A stretch of 64,000 nt of DNA from JBFJKD01 sp041600415 (GTDB lineage: Bacteria; Pseudomonadota; Gammaproteobacteria; Pseudomonadales; Porticoccaceae). Location: assembly GCA_041600415.1 (NCBI GenBank), contig JBFIKF010000002.1, positions 1 to 64,000 of the forward strand. The letters run 5' to 3'. The first letter of the stretch is position 1. Each line of letters starts with the position of its first letter. Positions 25,978 through 35,407 of the stretch are shown piece after piece. The translations under genes were made by a program, and so were the position numbers. A model generated the notes under the pieces. That model did no database searches, was not told the origin of the DNA, and saw only the letters and a program-made list of their open reading frames with translations.

Positions 25978-26454
25978 ATGGCTTTAGCGAAAATTGGAAA
26001 CTTGGCGCCTGATTTTAAGCTTTTGAATCAACGGGGCGAAACCGTACATCTAAAAACGTTACGCAAGGCGAAAAATGTTGTTGTGTATTTTTATCCAAAA
26101 GCCATGACGCCGGGTTGTACGGTGCAAGCGTGCGGTATAAGCGATAGTCGCAAGGCATTTGCGAAATTGAATACGGTGGTTCTGGCGATCAGCCCCGACC
26201 CGGTCAAGCGCCTGGAAAAATTTGTAGAAAAACATCAATTGCAGTTTGATTTGCTGTCCGACGAAGATCACGCCGTTGCGGACAAATACGGTGTCTGGGC
26301 CCTGAAAAAATTTATGGGTCGCGAATATATGGGTATTGTGCGCACGACCTTTATTATCGATCGCGAGGGTCGCCTACGGCACGTCATTGACAAGGTAAAT
26401 ACCAAAACCCATCATCAGGACGTGCAAGACTGGATTCGCGAGCACCTGAAATGA
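25978..26454 (+). CDS. bcp: Thioredoxin-dependent peroxiredoxin, Bcp/PrxQ type
   Basis: A 158-residue peroxiredoxin reducing H2O2 and organic peroxides in the cytoplasm. The peroxidatic Cys is C47 in MTPGCTVQAC, and the resolving Cys, C52, lies five residues on, as in the atypical 2-Cys PrxQ group. The thioredoxin-fold partner motifs FYPK and TTFIIDREGRLRHV are present. Confidence 0.93.
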   Translation: MALAKIGNLAPDFKLLNQRGETVHLKTLRKAKNVVVYFYPKAMTPGCTVQACGISDSRKAFAKLNTVVLAISPDPVKRLEKFVEKHQLQFDLLSDEDHAVADKYGVWALKKFMGREYMGIVRTTFIIDREGRLRHVIDKVNTKTHHQDVQDWIREHLK

Positions 26455-26579
26455 CGGCGTGCAACGCGAATGCCAGGGGCTTATCAATGCCAGGTTGAAT
26501 ACATGGGGGCTTGTGTGCCGTTGAATGTGTGAGTGAAAAAACTATCGTTGTTAACGTTGTAATCAAGAGGTAATTGAAT

Positions 26580-26915
26580 ATGTCATTTTTCATTTCTCCC
26601 GCTTTTGCGGAGGCTCCTGCTGCGGCCGCCGGCGAACCCAATCCGCTGGTAACATTGTTAATGTTTGCCGGGCTGTTTGTGTTTATGTATTTGCTGATTA
26701 TTCGCCCTCAGCGTAAGCGGGCGAAAGAACACCAGCAATTGGTCGCCGCCCTCGCCAAGGGTGATGAGGTGGTGACCACCAGTGGCATACTGGGCAAAAT
26801 TGGTAAAATTGAGGGGGATTATCTGGTGCTGGAGGTTTCAGATACGGTGGCGTTGAAATTCCAACGCTCGGCTGTACATGCGGTGCTACCCAAGGGCACG
26901 CTGAAAGCTATCTGA
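26580..26915 (+). CDS. yajC: YajC, Sec translocon accessory subunit
   Basis: An inner-membrane protein of 111 residues that associates with SecDF. One membrane helix (about 23-42) is followed by the signature IIRPQRKRAKEHQ and the KGDEVVTTSGILGKI domain. The ATG at 26580 has AAGAGG at the right distance; a TTG two codons earlier is less likely. It normally sits in queA-tgt-yajC-secD-secF, but here it lies between bcp and a PLP-enzyme gene, with no tgt or secDF. Confidence 0.93.
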   Translation: MSFFISPAFAEAPAAAAGEPNPLVTLLMFAGLFVFMYLLIIRPQRKRAKEHQQLVAALAKGDEVVTTSGILGKIGKIEGDYLVLEVSDTVALKFQRSAVHAVLPKGTLKAI

Positions 26916-26944
26916 CCAGACTCCGGAAGAGTTGAGGAGGGCGT

Positions 26945-27967
26945 GTGCCCGACTATCCACAACGCTTGCATCTGGCGCAATTGCCAACGCCATTGCAATG
27001 TCTGGAGCGCCTATCTACTAATATCGGCGGTCCGCGGATATGGGTTAAGCGGGACGACTTAACCGACTGCGTCGCCAGCGGCAACAAAATCCGCAAGCTT
27101 GAATTTACTCTTGCCAGGGCCCTTGATCAGGGCTGCGACACGGTTATTACCTGTGGTGGCGTGCAGTCAAATCACTGCCGCGCCACCGCGCTTCTGGGCG
27201 CCCGCCTGGGACTGCACGTGCATTTGATTTTACGGGACGAGGACACTGGATCCACGCCGGAAGAAACTCCGGACGGCAATTTGCTCCTCGACTTTTTGGC
27301 CGGTGCGACTGTGTCGGTTTATTCTCGTCGGCAGTACCAGATGCAGCTCGCCCAACTGTGTGCCCATTGGGTAGACCACTACGCATCACAGGGGCGCAAG
27401 CCCTACCACATCCCCACCGGTGCCAGCGACGGCACCGGCGTGTGGGGCTATGTGGGTTGTGCGCAAGAACTGAAAAATGATTTTGCCCGTCTGCAGATAC
27501 AGCCGGGTGCGATTGTGCATGCCACGGGTTCCGGTGGCACTCAGGCTGGACTGACAGCGGGCGCTGCGCTATACGACCTCGACTGCCCGGTGGTGGGTAT
27601 GGCGGTGTGTGACAACGCTGATTATTTCCGGCGTAAGGTGTACGCAGATCTGCAGGAATGGCGACAACTGTACGGGGTAGAGATCGACATTGATCGTCTG
27701 GCGATTATTGTTAACGACGCCTACATCGGCCCCGGTTATGCCAGGGCCGGACAGGAAGTATTCGCCACCATCCGCGACGTAGCCGCGCTGGAGGGGCTGG
27801 TTCTCGACCCTGTGTATAGCGGCAAGGCGTTCCACGGCATGTTGAAGGAAATTCGCCACGGCGCCTTCTCTCACCTGTCAGATGTGGTGTTTATTCACAC
27901 CGGCGGCATATTTGGCCTGTTCGCGCAACGACATGCACTGGGATACCATGTGCCGTCACACAACTAA
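26945..27967 (+). CDS. D-cysteine desulfhydrase / ACC-deaminase family PLP enzyme
   Basis: A 340-residue fold-type II PLP enzyme. The Schiff-base Lys is in VASGNKIRKLEF, preceded by WVKRDDLTD. The phosphate-binding loop is ATGSGGTQAGL, and the C-terminal LDPVYSGKAFHGM and FIHTGGIFGLF are typical of the DcyD/AcdS group. Likely reaction: D-cysteine to pyruvate, H2S and ammonia; ACC deamination cannot be excluded. GTG start with GAGGAGG close upstream. The downstream alanine/glycine symporter gene, 21 bp away, suggests joint use of amino acids. Confidence 0.85.
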   Translation: MPDYPQRLHLAQLPTPLQCLERLSTNIGGPRIWVKRDDLTDCVASGNKIRKLEFTLARALDQGCDTVITCGGVQSNHCRATALLGARLGLHVHLILRDEDTGSTPEETPDGNLLLDFLAGATVSVYSRRQYQMQLAQLCAHWVDHYASQGRKPYHIPTGASDGTGVWGYVGCAQELKNDFARLQIQPGAIVHATGSGGTQAGLTAGAALYDLDCPVVGMAVCDNADYFRRKVYADLQEWRQLYGVEIDIDRLAIIVNDAYIGPGYARAGQEVFATIRDVAALEGLVLDPVYSGKAFHGMLKEIRHGAFSHLSDVVFIHTGGIFGLFAQRHALGYHVPSHN

Positions 27968-27988
27968 AATACTGAGTCTTATAAAAAT

Positions 27989-29338
27989 ATGTTCGAGCAA
28001 CTGATTGACCTGGTAAACGATTTTGTGTGGGGCCCGGTGATGTTGATATTGTTGCTGGGCACCGGTTGTTATCTCACGGTGGGGCTGCGGGGCATCACCT
28101 TGCGCAATATTCCCTACGCGTTTCGCCAGTTGTTTTCCGGGCGGCGTAATCAGGGCGCAGGGGAGATTACGCCATTCAATGCCCTGATGACGGCGCTGTC
28201 CGCCACCGTCGGCACCGGCAATATCGCCGGGGTGGCAACCGCAATCGCCATTGGCGGCCCGGGGGCGCTATTCTGGATGTGGTGTACCGCTCTGGTGGGT
28301 ATGGCGACCAAGTATTCAGAGGCTGTTCTCGCCGTTCATTACCGAGAAACCGATGAGCTCGGACAGAAAGTGGGCGGTCCGATGTATTACATTAAAAACG
28401 GGTTGGGGAGGTCCTGGGCCTGGCTCGGCTTTTTGTTCGCGCTGTTTGGCACCCTCGCGGGTTTTGGTCTGGCGAATACAGTGCAGTCCAATGCGGTATC
28501 CCAGGTGATGAAAGACAGCTTTAACGTACCGACACTAGTCACTGGCATTGTGTTGGCGATTCTTGTGGCGGCAGTAATTTTGGGCGGTATCAAACGCATC
28601 GCCGACGTCGCCGGTAAATTGGTGCCCTTTATGGCGTTGTTGTACGTGGGCGCGGCGCTGGTAGTGTTAACCATCAACTTTACTCAGATTCCGGCGGCGT
28701 TGTTGCTGGTTATCGAGAGCGCGTTTTCTCCGGTAGCAGCGAGCGGGGGATTTGCGGGTGCCGGTGTCATGCTTGCCCTGAGAATGGGTGTGGCCCGAGG
28801 TATTTTTTCCAATGAGGCGGGGCTAGGCAGTGCCCCTATCGCCCACGCGGCGGCGGCCACCAGCAGTCCAGTGCGTCAGGGGACGATAGCGATGCTCGGC
28901 ACCTTTATCGATACCATTGTGGTCTGTTCAATGACCGGTCTGGTACTGATTACTTCCGGTGTATGGAACGGCGCGACCGAAGGTGCGGTGATGACGGCCA
29001 CCGCGTTTAATCAAACTCTGCCCTATGGCGACAAAGTCGTGGCTCTGTGCCTGGTATTATTTGCTTTCACCACTATGCTCGGCTGGAGTTATTACGGGGA
29101 ACGCTGCGCCGAATACCTGATGGGGCCGAAAGTCATATTGCCGTTCAGGTTACTGTGGATCGCTGGCATCTTTACTGGTACGCAAATGAGTCTGGGGCTG
29201 GTGTGGAAAATGTCGGACGCGCTGAACGGTATGATGGCGATTCCTAATTTGATTGCGCTACTACTGTTGAGTCCGGTAGTGTTCCGTTTAACAAAATCTT
29301 ATTTCGACGAGGCGGGGAAGGCTCCGAATCCTCACTAG
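27989..29338 (+). CDS. Sodium:alanine/glycine symporter (AGCS family)
   Basis: A 449-residue inner-membrane transporter with about 10-11 hydrophobic helices. Family hallmarks are FNALMTALSATVGTGNIAGV, GPGALFWMWCTALVGMATKY, and ARGIFSNEAGLGSAPIAHAA. It imports alanine or glycine with Na+ (or H+). It follows the D-cysteine desulfhydrase-like gene closely on the same strand. Confidence 0.93.
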   Translation: MFEQLIDLVNDFVWGPVMLILLLGTGCYLTVGLRGITLRNIPYAFRQLFSGRRNQGAGEITPFNALMTALSATVGTGNIAGVATAIAIGGPGALFWMWCTALVGMATKYSEAVLAVHYRETDELGQKVGGPMYYIKNGLGRSWAWLGFLFALFGTLAGFGLANTVQSNAVSQVMKDSFNVPTLVTGIVLAILVAAVILGGIKRIADVAGKLVPFMALLYVGAALVVLTINFTQIPAALLLVIESAFSPVAASGGFAGAGVMLALRMGVARGIFSNEAGLGSAPIAHAAAATSSPVRQGTIAMLGTFIDTIVVCSMTGLVLITSGVWNGATEGAVMTATAFNQTLPYGDKVVALCLVLFAFTTMLGWSYYGERCAEYLMGPKVILPFRLLWIAGIFTGTQMSLGLVWKMSDALNGMMAIPNLIALLLLSPVVFRLTKSYFDEAGKAPNPH

Positions 29339-29437
29339 TTGAGGGTTGGGACGATTTTTCATGATCCGTTCTGGAAAGCTGGTATACCAGACTAATGGAA
29401 AATATAAAGCTGGTTGCGTGCACAGAGGATAAATTAA

Positions 29438-30340
29438 GTGTCACAACGTTTTGGTGACAAACTGGTAATCGCGATTTCTTCTCGAGTTTTATTTGACTTG
29501 AAAGATAGCCACGAGGTCTACGAAAAAAAAGGGCTGGCAGCTTACGCACAGTATCAAATAGAAAGAGAAGAGGAAGTGTTAGCGCCGGGCGAAGCACTGC
29601 CGTTGGTGCAAAAATTACTGCGTATCAACGAAAAATTGGGCGGTGATCCGCGGGTTGAAGTTATTTTGTTGTCGCGCAATTCGGCGGATACTGGACTACG
29701 TATTTTTAACTCCATTGAACACTACCAACTGAATATATCGCGAGCGGCATTTTGTGGAGGCACGAGCCCTTACCGCTATGTCGCCGCTTTTGGCTGCCAC
29801 CTGTTTCTCTCCACTCACGCCGAAGATGTTCGCAACGCCCTGACCCATGGAGTTGCCGCGGCAACCTTGTTACCCTCCACCAGGTCCGAACACAGTCACG
29901 ACGAGTTGCGTTTCGCATTCGATGGGGATGCGGTACTGTTTTCCGACGAAGCAGAGAAAATTTACAAACAACGAGGTTTACAGGCGTTTGCCGACAGTGA
30001 GAAGGCTGCGGCTAAAACACCATTAAGTGGCGGTCCGTTCAAGCAATTTTTACAGGCGTTGCACAGTTTGCAGGCGGAGTTTCCTGCGGACAGCAGTCCC
30101 ATTCGCACGGCACTGGTCACGGCGCGCTCTGCGCCAGCCCACGAGCGGGTCGTGCGCACCCTGCGGGAGTGGAAAATACGTATCGACGAATCTCTGTTCC
30201 TGGGTGGGCTAAACAAAGGGGAATTTCTTAAAGCCTACGGGGCGGATGTTTTTTTTGACGACCAGCAACAACATTGCGAATCGGCTACCCAGCACGTCGC
30301 CACTGGTCACGTACCTCACGGCGTTGCCAACGAACCCTGA
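29438..30340 (+). CDS. 5'-nucleotidase (NT5C1-like)
   Basis: A 300-residue protein matching the PF06189-type 5'-nucleotidase family, related to eukaryotic cytosolic NT5C1. It opens LVIAISSRVLFDLKDSHEVY and contains VEVILLSRNSADTGLRIFNS, RAAFCGGTSPYRYV and FDGDAVLFSDEAE, with the acidic residues expected for a HAD-like core. The predicted reaction is hydrolysis of nucleoside monophosphates. No leader peptide, so it is cytoplasmic. Confidence 0.88.
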   Translation: MSQRFGDKLVIAISSRVLFDLKDSHEVYEKKGLAAYAQYQIEREEEVLAPGEALPLVQKLLRINEKLGGDPRVEVILLSRNSADTGLRIFNSIEHYQLNISRAAFCGGTSPYRYVAAFGCHLFLSTHAEDVRNALTHGVAAATLLPSTRSEHSHDELRFAFDGDAVLFSDEAEKIYKQRGLQAFADSEKAAAKTPLSGGPFKQFLQALHSLQAEFPADSSPIRTALVTARSAPAHERVVRTLREWKIRIDESLFLGGLNKGEFLKAYGADVFFDDQQQHCESATQHVATGHVPHGVANEP

Positions 30341-30369
30341 CTATGGGTGGGACTGAAGTATCCAGTTCG

Positions 30370-31167
30370 TTAATACCATGCAAAGCGAATCCCCATGCCC
30401 AGCAGAAGTAATGCCAGTAGATGGCGCAGGAGGCCGCCCGGTAGATTGGCAGCTAAGCGCGTTCCCAGGTGAATGGCTGGCAGGGAGCCTGTGAGCAGGC
30501 AAGCCAGCAGTGTGAGATCGACGTTACCCAGCAGAATCAGATGCCCGAGCCCCGCTATCAGCGTTAACGGTACTGCATGGGCTATATCGGTGCCCACCAC
30601 CGTCAGCGCTCGCAGGTGCGGGTGCAGTACCAGCAGTAATGCCGCGCAAAATGCTCCGGCCCCAACCGAAGACAGGGTCACAAAGATCCCCAGGAATAGA
30701 CCAGCGACTACTGTCACCGGTGTGGCGTAGGCCCGACCGGCCCCGCTAGCAGGTATGGCAGTAAGCGGGCGCGCTGACCGAAAAATACCCAGATACAGAA
30801 TCACAACAGCGGTCAGTATCAGCATTATACCGAGACTTCTGGTCAGGATAGGTTCGTATCCAGAGGCGTCGGTAAACAAAGTATGGAGTAACAATGTGGT
30901 GAACAAAGACGCTGGAATACTGCCAGCTGCGAGCCAGGCGACGATATCCCAGCGCACACTACGGGCTCGCATATGAGCGCGCACCCCGGCCGCCTTGGTC
31001 AGGGCCGCGTACAGCAGGTCCGTGCCGATGGCGACGTTATAGGGGAAGCCGAACAAGATTAACAGAGGAGTCATCAGCGAACCGCCACCGACTCCCGTGA
31101 GGCCGATGGCGAGCCCGACGGCTGCCCCCGACAGTATGTACAGTAAGATGTCCGGTACTATTTCCAT
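30370..31167 (-). CDS. TauE/SafE family sulfite/sulfonate exporter
   Basis: An inner-membrane protein of ~265 residues with about eight helices. It has the duplicated family motif GLAIGLTGVGGGSLMTPLLI near the N-terminus and VTLSSVGAGAFCAALLL in the second half. Members export sulfite, sulfonates or related anions. The start is uncertain: ATG at 31167 fits the family's short lead-in, while ATG 31182 and TTG 31206 are alternatives, none with a clear ribosome-binding site. It is divergent from cysB, which supports a sulfur role and control by CysB. Confidence 0.85.
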   Translation of the reverse strand: MEIVPDILLYILSGAAVGLAIGLTGVGGGSLMTPLLILFGFPYNVAIGTDLLYAALTKAAGVRAHMRARSVRWDIVAWLAAGSIPASLFTTLLLHTLFTDASGYEPILTRSLGIMLILTAVVILYLGIFRSARPLTAIPASGAGRAYATPVTVVAGLFLGIFVTLSSVGAGAFCAALLLVLHPHLRALTVVGTDIAHAVPLTLIAGLGHLILLGNVDLTLLACLLTGSLPAIHLGTRLAANLPGGLLRHLLALLLLGMGIRFAWY

Positions 31168-31285
31168 GACCGCGAAATGCATAAAATTGCGTGAATAGGC
31201 TGGCAACTTTAGAGATTTCGATCTATTCTTGAAAGTAATAGTTTTTTATATTTTTATACCATTGTCATCTAGACGGTCGAGTTTT

Positions 31286-32260
31286 ATGAAACTACAGCAA
31301 CTGCGCTATATCTGGGAAGTCGCCCACCACGAACTGAATGTTTCTGCCACCGCGCAAAGCCTCTATACCTCCCAGCCCGGTATCAGCAAACAAATGCGTT
31401 TGCTGGAAGATGAACTGGGGGTCGAGATATTTTCCCGCAGCGGTAAACACCTAACGAGAGTGACACCCGCCGGAGAGCAGATACTTAAAATCGCGGGGGA
31501 AATATTGGGTAAAGTGGAAAGTATCAAACAGCTTGCCCAGGAACATAGCGCGCCGAATCGGGGAAGCTTGTCGATCGCTACCACTCACACTCAGGCGCGC
31601 TATGCGCTACCGCCGGTGATTCAATCATTTATTAGTAAATACCCGGAGGTTGCGCTACACATGCATCAGGGAACGCCGGTGCAAATTTCTGAACTGGCCG
31701 CCGATGGGGGCGTCGATTTTGCCATCGCTACTGAAGCACTCGATTTGTTTACTAACTTGCTGATGATGCCCTGTTATCGCTGGAACCGCTGCATCCTCGT
31801 GCCGCGTAACCATCCCCTGTGCAAACTGTCGGCCCTGACTCTCGAAGAGGTGGCGAAGTATCCGATAGTCACCTATGTATTTGGCTTTACCGGACGCTCC
31901 AAGCTGGATGATGCGTTCAAGAGTAAAGGGTTGACGCCTAAGGTGGTATTCACGGCCACGGACGCGGATGTGATCAAAACTTATGTCAGGCTGGGATTGG
32001 GGATAGGCATTATCGCCCATATGGCCTATGAGCCCGGGATTGATGACGACCTGGTGGCCCTTGAAGCCAAACATTTATTCAAATCCAGTGTAACCCGCAT
32101 TGGCTTTCGCCGCGGAACCTATCTGCGTGGTTTTATGTACGACTTTATTGAGCAGTTTGCGCCGCACCTGACCCGGGATGTGGTGGATAAAGCAACGGCA
32201 CTGGCGTCGCGGGAAGCACTCGATAAATTTTTTGCCCCCATCGAATTACCGGAGTACTAA
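31286..32260 (+). CDS. cysB: LysR-type sulfur regulator CysB
   Basis: An activator of sulfate-assimilation genes that responds to N-acetylserine and sulfide/thiosulfate. The start MKLQQLRYIWEVAHHELNVS gives 324 residues, the same as E. coli CysB. The helix-turn-helix follows (TSQPGISKQMRLLEDELGVE) and the effector domain has the TTHTQARYALPP motif. An in-frame extension to 31229 is rejected. It is flanked by a TauE/SafE gene (divergent) and cysH (convergent). Confidence 0.94.
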   Translation: MKLQQLRYIWEVAHHELNVSATAQSLYTSQPGISKQMRLLEDELGVEIFSRSGKHLTRVTPAGEQILKIAGEILGKVESIKQLAQEHSAPNRGSLSIATTHTQARYALPPVIQSFISKYPEVALHMHQGTPVQISELAADGGVDFAIATEALDLFTNLLMMPCYRWNRCILVPRNHPLCKLSALTLEEVAKYPIVTYVFGFTGRSKLDDAFKSKGLTPKVVFTATDADVIKTYVRLGLGIGIIAHMAYEPGIDDDLVALEAKHLFKSSVTRIGFRRGTYLRGFMYDFIEQFAPHLTRDVVDKATALASREALDKFFAPIELPEY

Positions 32261-32297
32261 TCCAGTATGGGGGCGGAAATCGAGTGGGCGGGCGTTG

Positions 32298-33032
32298 CTA
32301 GCCGCCCAGATTAACCGCGTGTAAACCACATTCCTTTTTGGTGGCTTCTTCCCACCACCAGCGGCCTTCGCGTTCGTGCTGGCCAGGGCCAACCGGGCGG
32401 GTGCAAGGTTCGCAACCAATACTGATAAATCCCTGGTCGTGAAGTTCGTTATAGGGAACGTTATTGGCGCGTATGTAGCCCCATACCTGAGCTGAGGTCC
32501 AGTTGGCCAGAGGGTTGAACTTGGTGAGTTGTCCGCCGGGATTGGCAAACGCTTTATCTTCCTGAATAACCGGAATTTCAGCGCGGGTGTTGGGGCTTTG
32601 GTCTTTGCGCTGTCCGGTAATCCACGCGTCCAGCGTTTGCAGTTTATGGCGCAGCGGAGCAATTTTACGAACGCCACAGCATTCCTTATGATCATCCTGA
32701 TAAAAACTGAATAATCCCTTTTCCCGTACCAGAGTCTGCACCGCCTGGGCATCCGGTGACAGCAATTCGATACTGACACCGTAGTGGGTCCGCACCGTTT
32801 CGATAAAACGGTAGGTTTGCGGGTGCAGACGCCCGGTGTCGAGGGAGAAAATCTGTACGTCGGGACGTATTTTGTGGGCCATATCCACTAACACCACATC
32901 CTCTGCGCCGCTAAACGAAATTGCGATATTGTCAAACTGTTGCAGCGCATGATTCAAAATCGCTTGCGGGGTTTCCAACGCAAGTTGGGTTTCAATATCG
33001 TACACCGGTAAATTCGCTGGTTTCGCGGTCAT
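32298..33032 (-). CDS. cysH: CysH-type sulfonucleotide reductase, Fe-S form (APS reductase-like)
   Basis: Reduces activated sulfate to sulfite. 244 residues. The ATP-pyrophosphatase-like N-half has FSGAEDVVLVD and SLDTGRLHPQTY, and the catalytic Cys is C235 in KKECGLH. It also has C118-C119 (ECCGVRK) and C207-x2-C210 (GCEPC), the four ligands of the [4Fe-4S] cluster of APS reductases, absent from E. coli PAPS reductase. So the substrate is probably adenylyl sulfate, as in Pseudomonas aeruginosa. TATAGT on the minus strand at 33094-33099 is a possible -10. Confidence 0.93.
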   Translation of the reverse strand: MTAKPANLPVYDIETQLALETPQAILNHALQQFDNIAISFSGAEDVVLVDMAHKIRPDVQIFSLDTGRLHPQTYRFIETVRTHYGVSIELLSPDAQAVQTLVREKGLFSFYQDDHKECCGVRKIAPLRHKLQTLDAWITGQRKDQSPNTRAEIPVIQEDKAFANPGGQLTKFNPLANWTSAQVWGYIRANNVPYNELHDQGFISIGCEPCTRPVGPGQHEREGRWWWEEATKKECGLHAVNLGG

Positions 33033-33242
33033 GACGTCAATCTCTGAAAGTTCTGAAGGCGGCCAACCCGGAGCGGGCAGGTTTGTGGCGCGGACTATAG
33101 CAAGGGAATTTAAAGAGCAAAAAGAATTAGCATTTATATTCTTATAACGTATTTATCGACAATGCGGTACCGTTGGGAGGTTTGCGCGGGCCAGGTGAAG
33201 CCGGTAAAGTAGCGCTCTTTTTCGTGCTGCGAGGAACTAGCC

Positions 33243-33860
33243 GTGGAAATTGCCTGTCTTGATCTGGAAGGGGTGCTGGTTCCGGAAATTTGGATCGCCT
33301 TCGCGGAACAGACTGGAATAGACGCGCTGAAAGCCACTACTCGCGATATTCCCGACTACGACGTATTAATGTCACAACGGCTGGAGATTCTGCGCGAACA
33401 TGGTTTGGGGCTACCACAGATTCAGGAAGTGATAGCCACTTTGCAACCCCTTGACGGCGCGGTTGAATTCGTCGACTGGCTGCGAGAGCGATTCCAGGTG
33501 GTGATTTTGTCCGACACCTTCTATGAGTTTTCCCAGCCATTGATGCGCCAGCTGGGATTCCCTGCGCTGCTGTGCCATAAGCTGTCCGTGGCGAGTGATG
33601 GCAGGGTGACTGATTATCGATTGCGGCAGGCGAACCCAAAACGTCAGGCGGTGCTGGCGTTTAAGAGTCTGTATTACCGGGTTATTGCCGCAGGTGATTC
33701 CTATAACGACACCACCATGCTGAGTGAAGCCGACGCGGGTATTCTATTTTCGGCACCGGATAATGTGGTGGCAGAGTTTCCGCAATTTCCGGCCGTATAC
33801 GGCTACGCTGATTTAAAGCAGGCGTTTATTAACGCCAGCGAGCGGGAATTGACCCTCTAA
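33243..33860 (+). CDS. thrH: ThrH, phosphoserine phosphatase / homoserine phosphotransferase
   Basis: A HAD enzyme of 205 residues that in Pseudomonas removes phosphate from phosphoserine and can pass it to homoserine. Motif I is atypical and characteristic of ThrH: CLDLEGVLVPEIW. The later motifs are VVILSDTFYEFSQPLM, the Lys in NPKRQAV and AAGDSYNDTTML. A GTG start with GAGGA upstream. It is divergent from cysH and may serve serine/threonine supply beside sulfur assimilation (cysteine derives from serine). Confidence 0.92.
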   Translation: MEIACLDLEGVLVPEIWIAFAEQTGIDALKATTRDIPDYDVLMSQRLEILREHGLGLPQIQEVIATLQPLDGAVEFVDWLRERFQVVILSDTFYEFSQPLMRQLGFPALLCHKLSVASDGRVTDYRLRQANPKRQAVLAFKSLYYRVIAAGDSYNDTTMLSEADAGILFSAPDNVVAEFPQFPAVYGYADLKQAFINASERELTL

Positions 33861-33873
33861 GCGAATATGCGGG

Positions 33874-35265
33874 CTACAAGCTCTTCAGCGCGTCAAGTAG
33901 CATTTCCACTTTAGCAATGGTTTCCTGATATTCGGCTTCGGGGTCGGAGTCGGCGACGATACCGCTACCGCTCCAGCAGTGCATGCGCTCACCGTCAGCT
34001 AACAGGGTACGAATCACAATATTGGTATCCATCCGCCCGTTGCTGGAAATATAGCCAATGCTGCCGCAGTACAGACTTCGATTTAATGTTTCCAGCTCGG
34101 CAATCACTTCCATGGCACGTTTTTTCGGCGCGCCGGTGATGGATCCACCGGGGAAACAGTTGTGCAATAGATGCAATGGCGTCTCGCCTGCGCGCAGACT
34201 ACCCGTCACCGTGCTCACCAGATGGTGAACATTGGCGAAGCTTTCCAGGGCAAATAGTTTTGGCACGCGAATGCTGCCAGGTTTACAGGAGCGACCAATA
34301 TCATTGCGTAATAAATCCACAATCATCAGATTTTCGGCCCGGTCCTTATTGCTATTCAGTAACCGAATAGCGGCTTCCTGGTCCTCCTGTAATGTTTGAC
34401 CCCGACGCGCTGTGCCTTTGATGGGTTTGGTTTCGACTATATTGCCGGCGACTTTCAGGAATCGCTCTGGCGAAAAGCTGAGCACAGCCTGCTCGCCCCA
34501 TTCTAGATAGGCGCTAAAGGGGGACGGTAATACGCTGCGCAGGTGCTGGAAAGCACACCAGGGATCGCCCTGGTAAGCGGCGCTAAAATGTTGCGCGTAA
34601 TTGACCTGATAACAGTCCCCGTCAGCGATATAACGTTTTATACGGGATAACGATTTCAGATATGTGGCCTTGTCCGTAGCGGGACGAAAATTATCCGTCA
34701 GACAGAAATCTGGAGCAGAGTTTTCCCCGCCACGCTGGATTTTTTTATGTAAATCATGTCCGGTTAAGGCCGTTACTGCAGCGCGTAACGGCGCCGGACA
34801 GGCGGGATGGAATACGCGCCACGCCTGGCGCGTTTGATGGTTAATAACAATTCCCCACAGGTACAATCCGAGGCGCATGTCGGGAAAATCAACCACATCA
34901 ATTGCTGCCGGTGTTGAAACGTTTGTGCGGCCCAATGAGTAACCAAAAGTGCCGATCAGACCTCCGGTAAAAGGCAGCGAACCAGGCTGGTAGACCGAGT
35001 GTTCGATGCTGTCCAGAACTTGCTGTGCGAGCATAAAGGGATCTGCAGAGGACTCTGTAGTGGCCGCTTGTGATCCGCCGATCCGGGTGATGCCGTCGCG
35101 TGTTTCGAGGATTTGCTGGGGTGCTGCACTGATGATATCGAAGTGTCCCTGCAGGGAACGTGGTTTGCCGCTGTCCAGCCACACCGGGGAGGGTAGCGTG
35201 CGAATTTGTTCGAACACCTGCGCGGCATTAGCGGGGTAGGGGAAATCCTGAATGTCGGTCATCAA
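33874..35265 (-). CDS. pabB: Aminodeoxychorismate synthase component I
   Basis: With PabA it makes 4-amino-4-deoxychorismate from chorismate and glutamine for folate. The 463-residue chorismate-binding fold has PIKGTARRG (nucleophilic Lys of the PabB type), FSPERFLKV, MIVDLLRNDIG, and GGSITGAPKKRAMEVI. The Lys in PIKGT separates PabB from TrpE. It complements pabC at 18.8 kb. It converges with thrH, 13 bp apart. Confidence 0.93.
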   Translation of the reverse strand: MMTDIQDFPYPANAAQVFEQIRTLPSPVWLDSGKPRSLQGHFDIISAAPQQILETRDGITRIGGSQAATTESSADPFMLAQQVLDSIEHSVYQPGSLPFTGGLIGTFGYSLGRTNVSTPAAIDVVDFPDMRLGLYLWGIVINHQTRQAWRVFHPACPAPLRAAVTALTGHDLHKKIQRGGENSAPDFCLTDNFRPATDKATYLKSLSRIKRYIADGDCYQVNYAQHFSAAYQGDPWCAFQHLRSVLPSPFSAYLEWGEQAVLSFSPERFLKVAGNIVETKPIKGTARRGQTLQEDQEAAIRLLNSNKDRAENLMIVDLLRNDIGRSCKPGSIRVPKLFALESFANVHHLVSTVTGSLRAGETPLHLLHNCFPGGSITGAPKKRAMEVIAELETLNRSLYCGSIGYISSNGRMDTNIVIRTLLADGERMHCWSGSGIVADSDPEAEYQETIAKVEMLLDALKSL

Positions 35266-35407
35266 GCATATTCGTTACTATGGTTACAGGGACATACCTG
35301 GTCGTGATTATGACATTTATCGGCGGTTAAACGGCGGGCATTTTCCCGTATAATTCCAACGTTTGAACATCACCCTGACCACACATCTTTTTGCCCGGAG
35401 TCGAGTA

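Noticed and set aside
29325..29345. Terminator after the alanine/glycine symporter (CCTCA...TGAGG)
   Set aside because: The stem is only five base pairs and no T run follows directly.
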